In this document: piece after piece, positions 7,901 to 14,980 of the stretch
Numbering within the stretch: position 1 is the stretch's first letter
Layout of the letters: each line of letters begins with the position of its first letter
Assembly: GCA_964414835.1 (NCBI GenBank)
Contig: CAYPWY010000030.1
Span: 1-24,475, forward strand
DNA: 24,475 nt
Source: Eshraghiella sp964414835
GTDB lineage: Bacteria; Bacillota; Clostridia; Lachnospirales; Lachnospiraceae
Direction: 5' to 3'
Notes under the pieces: generated by a model
Told to the model about the DNA's origin: nothing
Database searches by the model: none
The model's input: the letters and a program-made list of their open reading frames with translations, nothing else
Position numbers and translations under genes: made by a program

Positions 7901-9224
7901 CGTTAAGCTGAACACCGTCAACGGTCTGGTCTTTAATTTTGATGCATTTCATATCCTGACCGCCTATGTCCAGAATACAGTCCACATCAGGGTTGAAAAA
8001 TGCAGCGGCATAATAGTGAGATACTGTTTCAACCTCGCCCTCGTCAAGCATAAGAGCTGATTTTATAAGAGCCTCGCCGTAGCCTGTGGAGCAGGAGCGT
8101 ACTATATGTACATCCTTAGGCAGCCTGCTGTATATATCAGTAATAGCCCTGATTGACGTGGCAAGAGGGCTTCCGTTATTGTTATCGTAAAAAGAATACA
8201 GAAGAGTTCCGTCTTCGGCAACAAGGGCAACCTTGGTTGTGGTTGAACCTGCATCAATTCCCATAAAGCAGTTTCCTTTGTAGGAAGCAAGGTCTCCTTT
8301 TTTAACACATGCTTTATTGTGACGTTCAATAAATTCATCGTAAGAAGCTTCATCGGCAAAAAGAGGTTCCATTCGCTCAACCTCAAAGTCCATCTTAATA
8401 TTTGCAGCAAGACGTTCTATAAGCTTGTCAATGTCAGTTATGGCATCTTCCTTGTAAGTCATAGCAGAGCCGATTGCGGCGAAAAGGTGGGAATTATCAG
8501 GAGCAATTATGTATTCATCAGTAAGATTAAGGGTCCTGATAAAAGCTGCTTTAAGCTCCGACAAAAAGTGCAATGGACCGCCCAAAAAAGCCACATGTCC
8601 GCGGATTGGCTTGCCGCAGGCAAGACCGCTTATGGTCTGATTGACAACCGCCTGAAAAATGGAAGCTGCCAAATCCTCTCTGGTGGCGCCTTCGTTGATA
8701 AGGGGCTGTATATCCGTTTTGGCAAAAACGCCGCATCTTGCAGCAATAGGATAAATTGCTTTGTAATTTTTGGCATATTCATTAAGTCCGGAAGCGTCGG
8801 TCTGCAAAAGTGATGCCATCTGGTCGATGAATGAACCTGTACCTCCGGCACAGATACCATTCATACGCTGGTCGATGCCGCCTGTAAAATAAATTATTTT
8901 GGCGTCCTCACCACCAAGCTCTATGGCAACATCAGTCTCAGGGGCATAGTAACTCAAAGCTGTTGAAACAGCAACAACCTCCTGATTAAAAGGTATATCA
9001 AGATGATTCGCCAGTGTAAGACCGCCGGAACCTGTTATGACAGGGTGCAATGATATGGAACCTGTGATTTCGCGGGCTTTTTTTAAAAGATTTGCAAGGG
9101 TATTCTGAATGTTGGCATAATGTCTTTCGTAATCAGAAAAAATTATGTCATTATTTTTATCAAGTAAGGCAACCTTAACGGTTGTGGAACCGATGTCGAT
9201 TCCAAGTTTGTATAAATTATTCAT
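4992..9224 (-). CDS. fused acyl-CoA dehydratase activase / 2-hydroxyacyl-CoA dehydratase-like protein
   Basis: This 1410-residue protein joins parts that are usually separate subunits. Residues about 5-255 and 318-575 are two BadF/BadG/BcrA/BcrD-type ASKHA ATPase modules (GIDIGSTTVK 8-17; GIDAGSTTTK 322-331). Each keeps the two cysteines that in the activator family bind a [4Fe-4S] cluster at the dimer interface: C125/C164 and C444/C483. A four-cysteine cluster follows (C604, C607, C611, C630). Residues about 665-890 match DUF2229, and about 900-1400 resemble the dehydratase HgdB/double-cubane fold with C934, C943, C1060, C1095 and C1350/1351/1356 (PFGCLPNH). Known relatives use ATP to drive a low-potential electron onto a cluster enzyme; the substrate here is unknown. 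It is a single-gene unit with its own promoter. An unusual SD-hairpin-start layout precedes it. Confidence 0.9.
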   Translation of the reverse strand: MNNLYKLGIDIGSTTVKVALLDKNNDIIFSDYERHYANIQNTLANLLKKAREITGSISLHPVITGSGGLTLANHLDIPFNQEVVAVSTALSYYAPETDVAIELGGEDAKIIYFTGGIDQRMNGICAGGTGSFIDQMASLLQTDASGLNEYAKNYKAIYPIAARCGVFAKTDIQPLINEGATREDLAASIFQAVVNQTISGLACGKPIRGHVAFLGGPLHFLSELKAAFIRTLNLTDEYIIAPDNSHLFAAIGSAMTYKEDAITDIDKLIERLAANIKMDFEVERMEPLFADEASYDEFIERHNKACVKKGDLASYKGNCFMGIDAGSTTTKVALVAEDGTLLYSFYDNNNGSPLATSIRAITDIYSRLPKDVHIVRSCSTGYGEALIKSALMLDEGEVETVSHYYAAAFFNPDVDCILDIGGQDMKCIKIKDQTVDGVQLNEACSSGCGSFIETFAKSLNYSVQDFAKAALFAEHPIDLGTRCTVFMNSKVKQAQKEGATVADISAGLAYSVIKNALYKVIKLSDARDLGKNIVVQGGTFYNNAVLRSFEKIAGVNAIRPDIAGIMGAFGAALIARERYEGQPTSMLGFEQIISLQYDTSMTRCQGCTNHCLLTINKFTGGRQFISGNRCERGLGKERNKDNVPNMYEYKNKLMFSYESLDLDKAPRGVVGLPRALNMYENYPFWHTFFTKLGFRVVLSPASSRKIYELGIESIPSESECYPAKLVHGHVSWLIHQGIKFIFLPCIPFERCEDETTNNHFNCPIVTSYGENIKNNMEELKDNNVKFMNPFVSFFNEEVAEKELIKVFTKEFKIPASEVSDACKSGWNEMESCRLKIRAKGEEVLKYLEETGRKGIVLAGRPYHIDPEINHGIPELINSYGIAVLSEDSISHLGKVERPIIVMDQWTYHSRLYAAASFVKTRDDIDMIQLNSFGCGLDAVTTDCVNDILSSGGKIYTVLKIDEVNNLGAARIRIRSLIAALKVRERNKYVRKINSAAYKRVEYTEEMQNNNYTILCPQLSPIHFNILSPALNSCGYNFVMLQNMDKSAVDTGLRFVNNDACYPSIIITGQIMEALLSGKYDLNKTAVVITQTGGGCRASNYIGFIRRALIKAGLEHIPVISLSAQGIEHNSGLKYSYELLKKAMMALQYGDVIMNVLYRTRPYEAVPGSANELADKMYKLCADSFNDPHLSFRKFNKVIKTIIDEFDKLPLLDIKKPRVGVVGEILVKFHPTANNHIVELLEKEGAEAVVPDFMGFFLYCAQNGQFKTEHLGASRKSLMINKAVIAILEGLRKRSGKLLNKSKRFHAPIHISQLQKLSVPYVSSGNQTGEGWLLTSEMIELINSGTKNIVCCQPFGCLPNHIVGKGVIKELRLAFPDANIIAVDYDAGASEVNQLNRIKLMLSTAQKNMPR

Positions 9225-9250
9225 ATTGTGCGGTAAAAAACCGTACCTCC
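9225..9250 (-). promoter_or_regulatory. distant Shine-Dalgarno with a hairpin before the start codon
   Basis: Reading the minus strand, GGAGG (complement of 9246-9250) lies 21 bases before the ATG (9224-9222), too far for normal initiation. Between them is a small inverted repeat, CGGT-TTTTT-ACCG (9243-9231). If these 13 bases fold, the effective SD-start distance becomes eight bases, which is optimal. No alternative in-frame start codon lies between, and the protein begins as its family normally does. Confidence 0.6.
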
Positions 9251-9304
9251 TTTTATAAACCTATAAAAAATATAAAAATTTAATAAAATTTTAATAACTG
9301 CTTT

Positions 9305-9333
9305 ATTATATATGAAGGCAGGAATTATTTCAA
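9305..9333 (-). promoter_or_regulatory. promoter of the fused activase gene
   Basis: On the minus strand TTGAAA (9333-9328) and TATAAT (9310-9305) are separated by exactly 17 bases. This gives a predicted start near 9298 and a leader of about 75 bases. It is a good sigma-A type match. Confidence 0.8.
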
Positions 9334-9383
9334 TGACTATATTGTAAAAAAAGTATAAAATAAGTATAAAATTAATGGTATTC

Positions 9384-9412
9384 TTGACAAAATTTTACGT
9401 GTAAAATATAAT
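9384..9412 (+). promoter_or_regulatory. consensus promoter for corA
   Basis: TTGACA (9384-9389) and TATAAT (9407-9412) are both perfect consensus hexamers with the optimal 17-base spacer. Transcription should start near 9419, leaving a leader of roughly 195 bases before corA. Confidence 0.9.
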
Positions 9413-9487
9413 GATAACTATGGTGGATATTAGCGCCTTAATTTGATTATGATAAATTGATTTTCAGTAAAGAAAGGATGTGGGCAT

Positions 9488-9574
9488 ATGGAAAGTGGAA
9501 CCGATAATTATCACAGTTGGTGTTTCAGACAATACTATATTCATATGGTCACGGTTCAGTATACTTCATATTAG
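9488..9574 (+). CDS. putative 28-residue leader peptide upstream of corA
   Basis: A 28-codon frame runs from ATG 9488 to TAG 9572. It is preceded by AAAGGA at 9474-9479 with about eight bases spacing, a good ribosome binding site, and lies wholly within the predicted corA transcript. The peptide starts MESGTDNYHSW and is rich in aromatic residues (Y, W, F) with no membrane segment. It overlaps the left arm of the large leader hairpin (9547-9556) and its stop codon falls in that hairpin's loop. This layout is like that of leader peptides regulating magnesium transporter genes (mgtL, mgtM/mgtP in enterobacteria), but there is no sequence similarity that I can claim. It could be chance. Confidence 0.45.
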   Translation: MESGTDNYHSWCFRQYYIHMVTVQYTSY

Positions 9575-9601
9575 GAAAATAACAGAATTTTAACCGTGTC
9601 C
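9498..9601 (+). promoter_or_regulatory. corA leader with alternative stem-loops
   Basis: GGTCACGGTT (9547-9556) can pair with AACCGTGTCC (9592-9601): seven base pairs, one mismatch, two more pairs, 35-base loop. The same left arm, as CGGTTC (9552-9557), can instead pair with GAACCG (9498-9503). The two pairings exclude each other. The lower hairpin ends just before the corA Shine-Dalgarno AGGGAGG (9605-9611). There is no T-tract, so any control would be at translation or mRNA stability rather than intrinsic termination. Confidence 0.5.
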
Positions 9602-9615
9602 GTAAGGGAGGAACT

Positions 9616-10557
9616 ATGGTTAAAATTTTTAAGACTTCTGAGAACGGAGTACTTCAGATTGAGGATTATGAGGCCGGATGCTGGGTTGCTATGACTAACC
9701 CTACTGCTGAAGAACTGTATGACGTTGCCGCCAAGTATGATATTGAAGCTGATGATATGCGGGCTTCGTTGGATGAAGAGGAAAGGTCACGTATTAAGGT
9801 TGAAGATAATTACACCCTTATACTTGTTGACATTCCGAATATTGAAGAAAGAAATAACAAAGACTGGTATGGTACGATTCCTTTGGCAATAATAGTATGT
9901 GATGATACCATTATCACTGTATGTCTGGAGGATACTCCTGTGCTTACGGCATTTATGGATGGCCGAGTGCGGAATTTTTATACGCATATGAAGACAAGAT
10001 TCATATTCCAGATACTTTACAGGAATGCCACACTTTATCTTAATTATCTGAGAATTATAGACAGAAGAAGCGACAGTATAGAGCGTAAGCTTCATGAAGC
10101 TACCAAAAACAGAGAGCTTATTGAGCTTTTGGAACTGGAAAAGTCACTTGTGTTTTTTACTACATCACTTAAAGCCAACGAGATAGTGTTGGAGAAATTA
10201 TTAAAATTTAATGCCATTAAGAAATATCCCGAAGATGAGGATTTGATTGAGGATGTAATTGTCGAAAATAAGCAGGCTATCGAGATGGCTAATATTTACA
10301 GTGGAATTTTAAATGGCACAATGGATACATTTGCATCCGTTATTTCCAACAATCAGAACAGTGTCATGAAATTCCTTACAACAGTAACAATCGTGTTGTC
10401 AATACCTACGATGATTGCAAGCTTTTATGGAATGAACGTAAAGTCCTTTAGTATGCCTTTTGCGGATAATCAGTGGGGATTCGTCATAGTAATAGGTATA
10501 TCGCTTATTATATCCCTGATTATTGTGTTTATTTTCCGCAAGAAGGATTTGTTTTAA
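9616..10557 (+). CDS. corA: CorA-family divalent metal (Mg2+/Co2+) transporter
   Basis: The 313-residue length is typical of CorA. The protein has a long acidic cytoplasmic N-terminal domain, a coiled helical stretch (about 150-235) and two C-terminal membrane helices (about 254-273 and 288-308). The signature GMN tripeptide of the pore entrance is at 272-274 (FYGMN), and a basic RKKD tail follows the last helix, as expected for cytoplasmic termini of this pentameric channel. The start is set by AGGGAGG (9605-9611). A long structured leader precedes it. A rhomboid-like gene follows after 17 bases and the two probably share a transcript ending at the hairpin at 11538-11569. Whether it carries Mg2+, Co2+ or another metal cannot be told from the sequence. 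Confidence 0.93.
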   Translation: MVKIFKTSENGVLQIEDYEAGCWVAMTNPTAEELYDVAAKYDIEADDMRASLDEEERSRIKVEDNYTLILVDIPNIEERNNKDWYGTIPLAIIVCDDTIITVCLEDTPVLTAFMDGRVRNFYTHMKTRFIFQILYRNATLYLNYLRIIDRRSDSIERKLHEATKNRELIELLELEKSLVFFTTSLKANEIVLEKLLKFNAIKKYPEDEDLIEDVIVENKQAIEMANIYSGILNGTMDTFASVISNNQNSVMKFLTTVTIVLSIPTMIASFYGMNVKSFSMPFADNQWGFVIVIGISLIISLIIVFIFRKKDLF

Positions 10558-10574
10558 CCGATTGGAGATTATAT

Positions 10575-11516
10575 ATGAATTTGATGTATAAAATGGAACG
10601 GAAGTTAGGCAGATATGCAATAAAAAATTTATCACTTATACTGATAATCTGTTATGTTGCAGGCTATATTCTGGAGTTTGCAGCACCCAATTTTCTTGTT
10701 AATCTTACGCTTGACCCATATGCTATTGTTCACGGTCAGGTGTGGAGAATAATAAGCTGGATATTGATACCGCCAAGTGAGAGCAATATATTTTTTGCCA
10801 TTATAATGCTTGTGTTCTATTATTCCATAGGTACCACCCTGGAGAGAACATGGGGAGCATTCCAGTACAATGTTTATTTATTTTCAGGAATGATTTTTAC
10901 TGTAATCGGAAGCTTTCTTATGATGGGCTTCTGTTACCTGTTCAAGTCAAATCTGCTGAATGAGGCAATCATAGGCTCTTACCGGATTACGGGAAAAAGC
11001 AGTTTTTTCAGCTGCTTATCGTTGTTTTACAGCACATATTATGTTAATATGTCTATATTTTTGGCATTTGCCGCAACATTCCCTGATAATCAGGTGTTGT
11101 TGATGTTTATTATACCTATTAAAGTGAAATGGCTTGGAATAGTATATGCGGCATTTCTGGTATATGAGATGATTTCAGGCGTGGCCATGGGCGGAAGTCT
11201 TGGATTCGTATATCCGTTTGTGATTGGTTCATCAATGCTTAACTTTATTGTGTTCTTCTTTACGACGCGCAGATATATCAGAATGAACCGGACGCAGCGG
11301 AAAATGCACAGGGAATACCAACGCAGAGCGCGTCAGGAGAAACAGGCATCTGCTGCCGGAATCACAAAACACCGCTGTGCGGTATGCGGAAGAACGGAAA
11401 AGGACGGCGATGATTTGACATTCCGGTTTTGTTCAAAATGTGAAGGCAATTATGAGTTTTGTCAGGACCATTTATATACGCATATACATTACACACGTAA
11501 CAGCGGTCCGCAATAA
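10575..11516 (+). CDS. rhomboid-fold membrane protein lacking catalytic residues, with C-terminal zinc-ribbon
   Basis: The 313-residue protein has about six membrane helices (roughly residues 18-36, 55-65/72-90, 98-122, 155-178, 183-202 and 208-230), then a basic helix (RKMHREYQRRARQEK) and a cysteine-rich tail. Rhomboid-like features are HGQVWRIISW (53-62) in the first loop and GTTLERTWG (86-94). The catalytic GxSG motif and the partner histidine of active rhomboid proteases are not seen, so it is probably a pseudoprotease. The tail has C268xxC271, C286xxC289 and C296xxH299 with further histidines (303, 305), consistent with one or two metal sites. The start at ATG 10575 is preceded by GGAG (10564-10567); an earlier in-frame ATG at 10473 lies inside corA and is rejected. 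It follows corA and ends at a terminator. Function unknown. Confidence 0.78.
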   Translation: MNLMYKMERKLGRYAIKNLSLILIICYVAGYILEFAAPNFLVNLTLDPYAIVHGQVWRIISWILIPPSESNIFFAIIMLVFYYSIGTTLERTWGAFQYNVYLFSGMIFTVIGSFLMMGFCYLFKSNLLNEAIIGSYRITGKSSFFSCLSLFYSTYYVNMSIFLAFAATFPDNQVLLMFIIPIKVKWLGIVYAAFLVYEMISGVAMGGSLGFVYPFVIGSSMLNFIVFFFTTRRYIRMNRTQRKMHREYQRRARQEKQASAAGITKHRCAVCGRTEKDGDDLTFRFCSKCEGNYEFCQDHLYTHIHYTRNSGPQ

Positions 11517-11537
11517 TATATGATTTTATGTAATATC

Positions 11538-11569
11538 TGCCTGCGAGGATGATTTCTTGCAGGCGTTTT
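11538..11569 (+). terminator. intrinsic terminator after the corA-rhomboid unit
   Basis: GCCTGCGAGGA (11539-11549) pairs with TTCTTGCAGGC (11554-11564) over 11 positions including G-U pairs, with a TGAT loop, followed by G and four T (11566-11569). The stem is good and the U-tract short. It lies 20 bases after the rhomboid-like gene. Confidence 0.7.
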
Positions 11570-11637
11570 CACGTAAACATCACATTCAGGACACAAATAT
11601 TACATAGTTTGTACGAAAATTAACCATATTTTTTCAA

Positions 11638-11643
11638 TATAAT
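11638..11643 (+). promoter_or_regulatory. candidate -10 box for the ABC transporter operon
   Basis: TATAAT lies 38 bases before the GTG start of the ATPase gene, downstream of the terminator. No good -35 is found at 16-18 bases; a TTGTAC at 11609-11614 is 23 bases away. The gene needs its own promoter, so the box is plausible but weakly supported, perhaps activator-dependent. Confidence 0.4.
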
Positions 11644-11680
11644 ATGTAACGATATGAATATCTTCAAGGAGGAATTTACT

Positions 11681-12709
11681 GTGATTGAAGTTAAAAATCT
11701 GGTAAAAAGGTATGGGAACCATACGGCAGTCAATGACTTGTCCTTTACCTTGGAACCGGGCAAAATCTATGGTTTTCTGGGACCTAACGGTGCAGGTAAA
11801 TCAACAACAATGAATATTATTACAGGTTACATCGGCGCAACAAGCGGCGATGTGATTATTGATGGACATAATGTTCTTGATGAACCGGAGGAGGCAAAGA
11901 AGTGCATTGGCTATTTGCCGGAGATACCGCCACTTTATCTTGATATGACAGTTGACGAGTACCTTAGATTTGCTGCAAAGCTGAAGAGACTGCCCAAAGA
12001 TAATGCGGAAAACTGTATTGAAGAAGCCAAAGAGCTTACAAAGATTAAGGATGTAGAGGGAAGACTTATCAAAAATCTTTCCAAAGGATACAGACAGAGG
12101 GTGGGGCTTGCCTATGCAGTTCTTGGATTCCCTGATATTATTATTTTAGATGAGCCTACTGTGGGACTTGACCCGAAGCAGATTATTGAGATACGTGACC
12201 TTATAAAAACATTGTCCCAAAATCATACTGTCATTCTCAGTTCGCATATACTTTCCGAGGTAAGTGCCGTATGCGATTATGTTTTGATAATTGCACATGG
12301 GAAACTGGTGGCAAGTGATTCCATAGATAACCTGTACAAATACATGGGTGATACAAGTGAGCTTGAACTTAAAGTTAAGACGGATGAAGCGCAGTTCAGA
12401 AATGCACTTTCTCAGGTTTCAGGAATAGAAGACCTTCAGTGTGCTGCTGACAGCGGATTTTTAAAGGCAACTATACAATTTGACGGCAGTGATGAGACAA
12501 TAGAAGCTATTTTCTATGCTTTGGCTCAAAGCAGAAATCCTGTATATGAGATGCATAAAATTACAAAATCGTTGGAAGAACTGTTCATAGAGCTTACCGG
12601 AGATAATGGGCAGAATAACAGTGAAAATACTGCTGATGAGGAAGAAACTGCTGATGAAAATACACATGCAGCCTCAAATGAAAATGCTGACGGAAGGGAG
12701 GAAGAATGA
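11681..12709 (+). CDS. ABC transporter ATP-binding protein, GldA-like
   Basis: This 342-residue protein is the ATPase of an ABC-2 type exporter. Walker A is GPNGAGKST (34-42), the signature LSKGYRQR (133-140), Walker B IIILDEPT (153-160), and the H-loop histidine H189. After about residue 220 comes a DrrA/GldA-type C-terminal extension, and the last ~30 residues are an acidic low-complexity tail (EEETADEN type). I use GTG 11681 as the start because AAGGAGG (11666-11672) lies eight bases upstream and the protein then begins MIEVKNLVKRYG as is usual; an in-frame ATG at 11654 lacks a ribosome site. Its stop overlaps the permease start (ATGA at 12706-12709). With the next three genes it makes a Gld-type cassette; the substrate is unknown. 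Confidence 0.93.
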   Translation: MIEVKNLVKRYGNHTAVNDLSFTLEPGKIYGFLGPNGAGKSTTMNIITGYIGATSGDVIIDGHNVLDEPEEAKKCIGYLPEIPPLYLDMTVDEYLRFAAKLKRLPKDNAENCIEEAKELTKIKDVEGRLIKNLSKGYRQRVGLAYAVLGFPDIIILDEPTVGLDPKQIIEIRDLIKTLSQNHTVILSSHILSEVSAVCDYVLIIAHGKLVASDSIDNLYKYMGDTSELELKVKTDEAQFRNALSQVSGIEDLQCAADSGFLKATIQFDGSDETIEAIFYALAQSRNPVYEMHKITKSLEELFIELTGDNGQNNSENTADEEETADENTHAASNENADGREEE

Positions 12710-13578
12710 TGTTTGCTGTTTTTTCAAAAGAATTCAAATCATTTTTTAACTCTATGCTGGGATATGTATTCTGTGCGGTTATGATTGTTCTTATCGGAAT
12801 ATATTTTCTTGTAAATAACCTGACATACGGGTATCCTTACTTTTCATATGCGCTTGTTAATGCAATGTCAATAATGATGTTTGCCATACCGCTGCTGACA
12901 ATGCGTTCTTTTGCTGAGGAGCGGAAAAGCCGTACCGACCAGATGCTTTTGACTACACCAATCAGGATGTATCAGATAGTATTAGGCAAATTTCTGGCAT
13001 ATGCGGTAATTTACATCATCCCGTTACTTGTTGCATGTTTTTGCCCTCTTATTATAAAAGCAAAGGGTGATGCATCATATCTGAAAATAGATTACCTGAC
13101 TATACTGATGTGCTTTTTCTATGGACTTGTATACATATCCATAGGTATATTCATATCATCACTTACAGAGAGCCAGATTATAGCAGCAGTAGGTTCTTTT
13201 GCGGCTGTTTTTGTACTGGTATTCTGGAGCGGGCTTGTGAATTTTATACCTACGACAGCAATGGCGGCGCTTGTGGGACTTATTGTAGTTCTGGTACTGG
13301 TGTGTCTGATTATATATGCGTTGACCAAAAACGGTATTATATCAGGTTTTATAGGCATTGCGGGCTTTATAGGACTTTTGGCTGTGTATTTTGTTAAATC
13401 CACCATTCTTAATAACTGGCTGACAGCAATAACTGACAAGATAAATATAATCACACCGCTTTCAAATATTGCTTATTATGACATATTTGATGTGACCGGA
13501 CTTGTTATGTATATTTCCGTAACATTTGTTTTCCTTATGCTGACGGTTCTCGGTCTGCACAAGAGAAGATGGAGCTAG
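12706..13578 (+). CDS. ABC-2 type permease, GldF-like
   Basis: The 290-residue membrane protein has about six hydrophobic helices and is the membrane partner of the preceding ATPase. The N-terminal part (VFSKEFKSFFNS before the first helix) and the internal SFAEERKSRTDQMLLTTPI segment (residues about 68-86) are characteristic of ABC-2 permeases of the GldF/NosY kind. Translation is coupled to the ATPase gene by a 4-base ATGA overlap; a second ATG directly follows (12709), giving an equally good start with GGGAGG at about eight bases. The GldG-like gene begins ten bases after its stop. Gliding itself is not expected here; GldA/F homologues are widespread in non-gliding bacteria. Confidence 0.9.
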   Translation: MMFAVFSKEFKSFFNSMLGYVFCAVMIVLIGIYFLVNNLTYGYPYFSYALVNAMSIMMFAIPLLTMRSFAEERKSRTDQMLLTTPIRMYQIVLGKFLAYAVIYIIPLLVACFCPLIIKAKGDASYLKIDYLTILMCFFYGLVYISIGIFISSLTESQIIAAVGSFAAVFVLVFWSGLVNFIPTTAMAALVGLIVVLVLVCLIIYALTKNGIISGFIGIAGFIGLLAVYFVKSTILNNWLTAITDKINIITPLSNIAYYDIFDVTGLVMYISVTFVFLMLTVLGLHKRRWS

Positions 13579-13588
13579 GAGGTGTGTT

Positions 13589-14968
13589 ATGAAAAAAGAT
13601 ATAAAAGGCGTATTATCCTCAAAAGCCTTCAAAAAAGGCTCTTATTCAACCGTTTTGATGGTTATTATAGTGGCAATAATAATAGTTATTAATATTATGG
13701 TGTCAAAGCTGCCTACGGCAGCCAAAAATATTGATGTCAGCGACAATGAGCTGTATTCAATAGGAGATGTTACAAAATCTGTTATTGAAGGAATCACTGA
13801 AAATGTAGATATTATTATCATAAAAGATAAGGACAGCACAGATAAAAGAATTTCAACGCTGATTGATAAATATGCAGATTACTCAAAACACATTAATGTA
13901 AGCTATATGGATCCGGTTTTATATCCGTCAGTACTTGTACAGTACGATACGGAGGAAAACAATATAGTTGTCAAATGTGACGCTACAGGCAAAACAACAA
14001 CCATATCATTTGATGATATAATACAATATGACCAGACATATTACTATTACTATGGTGTCATATATGAGACGGAATTTGACGGAGAGGGACAGCTTACAAC
14101 GGCGCTTGATTATGTTGCCAACGAAAATGACAAGATACTATACACTATGGAAGGTCATAGTGAAAGCGCACTTGGAAACAATATATCAGAACTTATTGCA
14201 AAATCCAATTTTGATGTGGAGACAGTCAATCTTCTGGTGGACAATGGAATCCCTGAGGACTGCGCACTTCTTATCTGTAATCAGCCGACGAAGGATTTGG
14301 CAGATGATGAGCTGGAGATGATAAGAGAGTATCTTGACAATGGAGGAAAGGTTATACTTCTTTTGGCGGATACCAATACGGAAACTCCTAATATTGCTGC
14401 GCTTATGGGGGATTACGGAATTTCAAAAGCAGCAGGCTATATAGCAGATACCGAGAGATTTTACGGACAGAACTTATATAATATTTTTCCGGTGTACAGC
14501 TCAGGCGATATTACGGGAGGATTTGGAAAAGATGAATACACTCTTGTGTATGGTTCACTGGGACTTCTTGTCAGCAGCGTTGACGGAGTGACGGTTGATA
14601 AATTCCTGACTACATCATCAAACGGAGCTGCCGTTGTCAGCGATGACGATTACACGACAGGCGAATATACACTTGCCGTAGCTGCGGATATGGGCGAGGG
14701 ACGACTTACAGTGTTTGGATGTTCCACAATAATTGATGATGATTTTACCTCATATTATACAAATCTTTCGGATTTGCAGGTGTTTATGAATGCCATAACC
14801 GTCAACTTTGATGATGTGAGCAATATATCCATTGACGCCATAAGTCTTGAGATGACATACAATACGATTACTAACGGAAATGGAATCGGTGTTATTTTTA
14901 TAGGTATTATTCCGATTGCACTTCTGGCTATAGGTTTTGTAAGATGGTTTGGCAGAAGAAAGCTTTAA
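13589..14968 (+). CDS. GldG-like ABC transporter auxiliary protein
   Basis: The 459-residue protein has an N-terminal membrane helix (about 20-38), a large extracytoplasmic domain of the ABC-type auxiliary (GldG) family, and a C-terminal helix (about 435-452) followed by the basic end RWFGRRKL. The pattern NELYSIGDVTKSVIEGI after the first helix and the internal YTMEGHSES and GGKVILLLAD segments are typical of the family. AGGAGG before ATG 13589 supports the start. The position directly after ATPase and permease genes is the conserved GldA-GldF-GldG order. It likely sits on the outer face of the membrane and works with the exporter; the molecular role is not established for the family. Confidence 0.87.
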   Translation: MKKDIKGVLSSKAFKKGSYSTVLMVIIVAIIIVINIMVSKLPTAAKNIDVSDNELYSIGDVTKSVIEGITENVDIIIIKDKDSTDKRISTLIDKYADYSKHINVSYMDPVLYPSVLVQYDTEENNIVVKCDATGKTTTISFDDIIQYDQTYYYYYGVIYETEFDGEGQLTTALDYVANENDKILYTMEGHSESALGNNISELIAKSNFDVETVNLLVDNGIPEDCALLICNQPTKDLADDELEMIREYLDNGGKVILLLADTNTETPNIAALMGDYGISKAAGYIADTERFYGQNLYNIFPVYSSGDITGGFGKDEYTLVYGSLGLLVSSVDGVTVDKFLTTSSNGAAVVSDDDYTTGEYTLAVAADMGEGRLTVFGCSTIIDDDFTSYYTNLSDLQVFMNAITVNFDDVSNISIDAISLEMTYNTITNGNGIGVIFIGIIPIALLAIGFVRWFGRRKL

Positions 14969-14980
14969 TGAGGTATTATT

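Larger units (their letters stand above)
9225..9615. promoter_or_regulatory. 391-base divergent regulatory region
   Basis: This is the only stretch of more than 300 bases without a full gene. It contains, left to right, the leader and promoter of the minus-strand activase gene, about 50 AT-rich bases, the consensus plus-strand promoter for corA, and a corA leader of about 195 bases holding a 28-codon reading frame and stem-loops. The conserved sequences of the M-box magnesium riboswitch are not apparent. Confidence 0.8.

Noticed and set aside
8319..8813. 164-codon plus-strand frame inside the fused activase gene
   Set aside because: It is antisense to conserved ASKHA domain coding, has no ribosome site and no recognisable features.
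9419..9615. M-box (ykoK) magnesium riboswitch before corA
   Set aside because: I could not find the conserved M-box sequence blocks; a covariance-model search would be decisive.
10473..10574. Longer N-terminus of the rhomboid-like protein
   Set aside because: It would overlap corA by 85 bases with no ribosome site; ATG 10575 has GGAG at the right distance.
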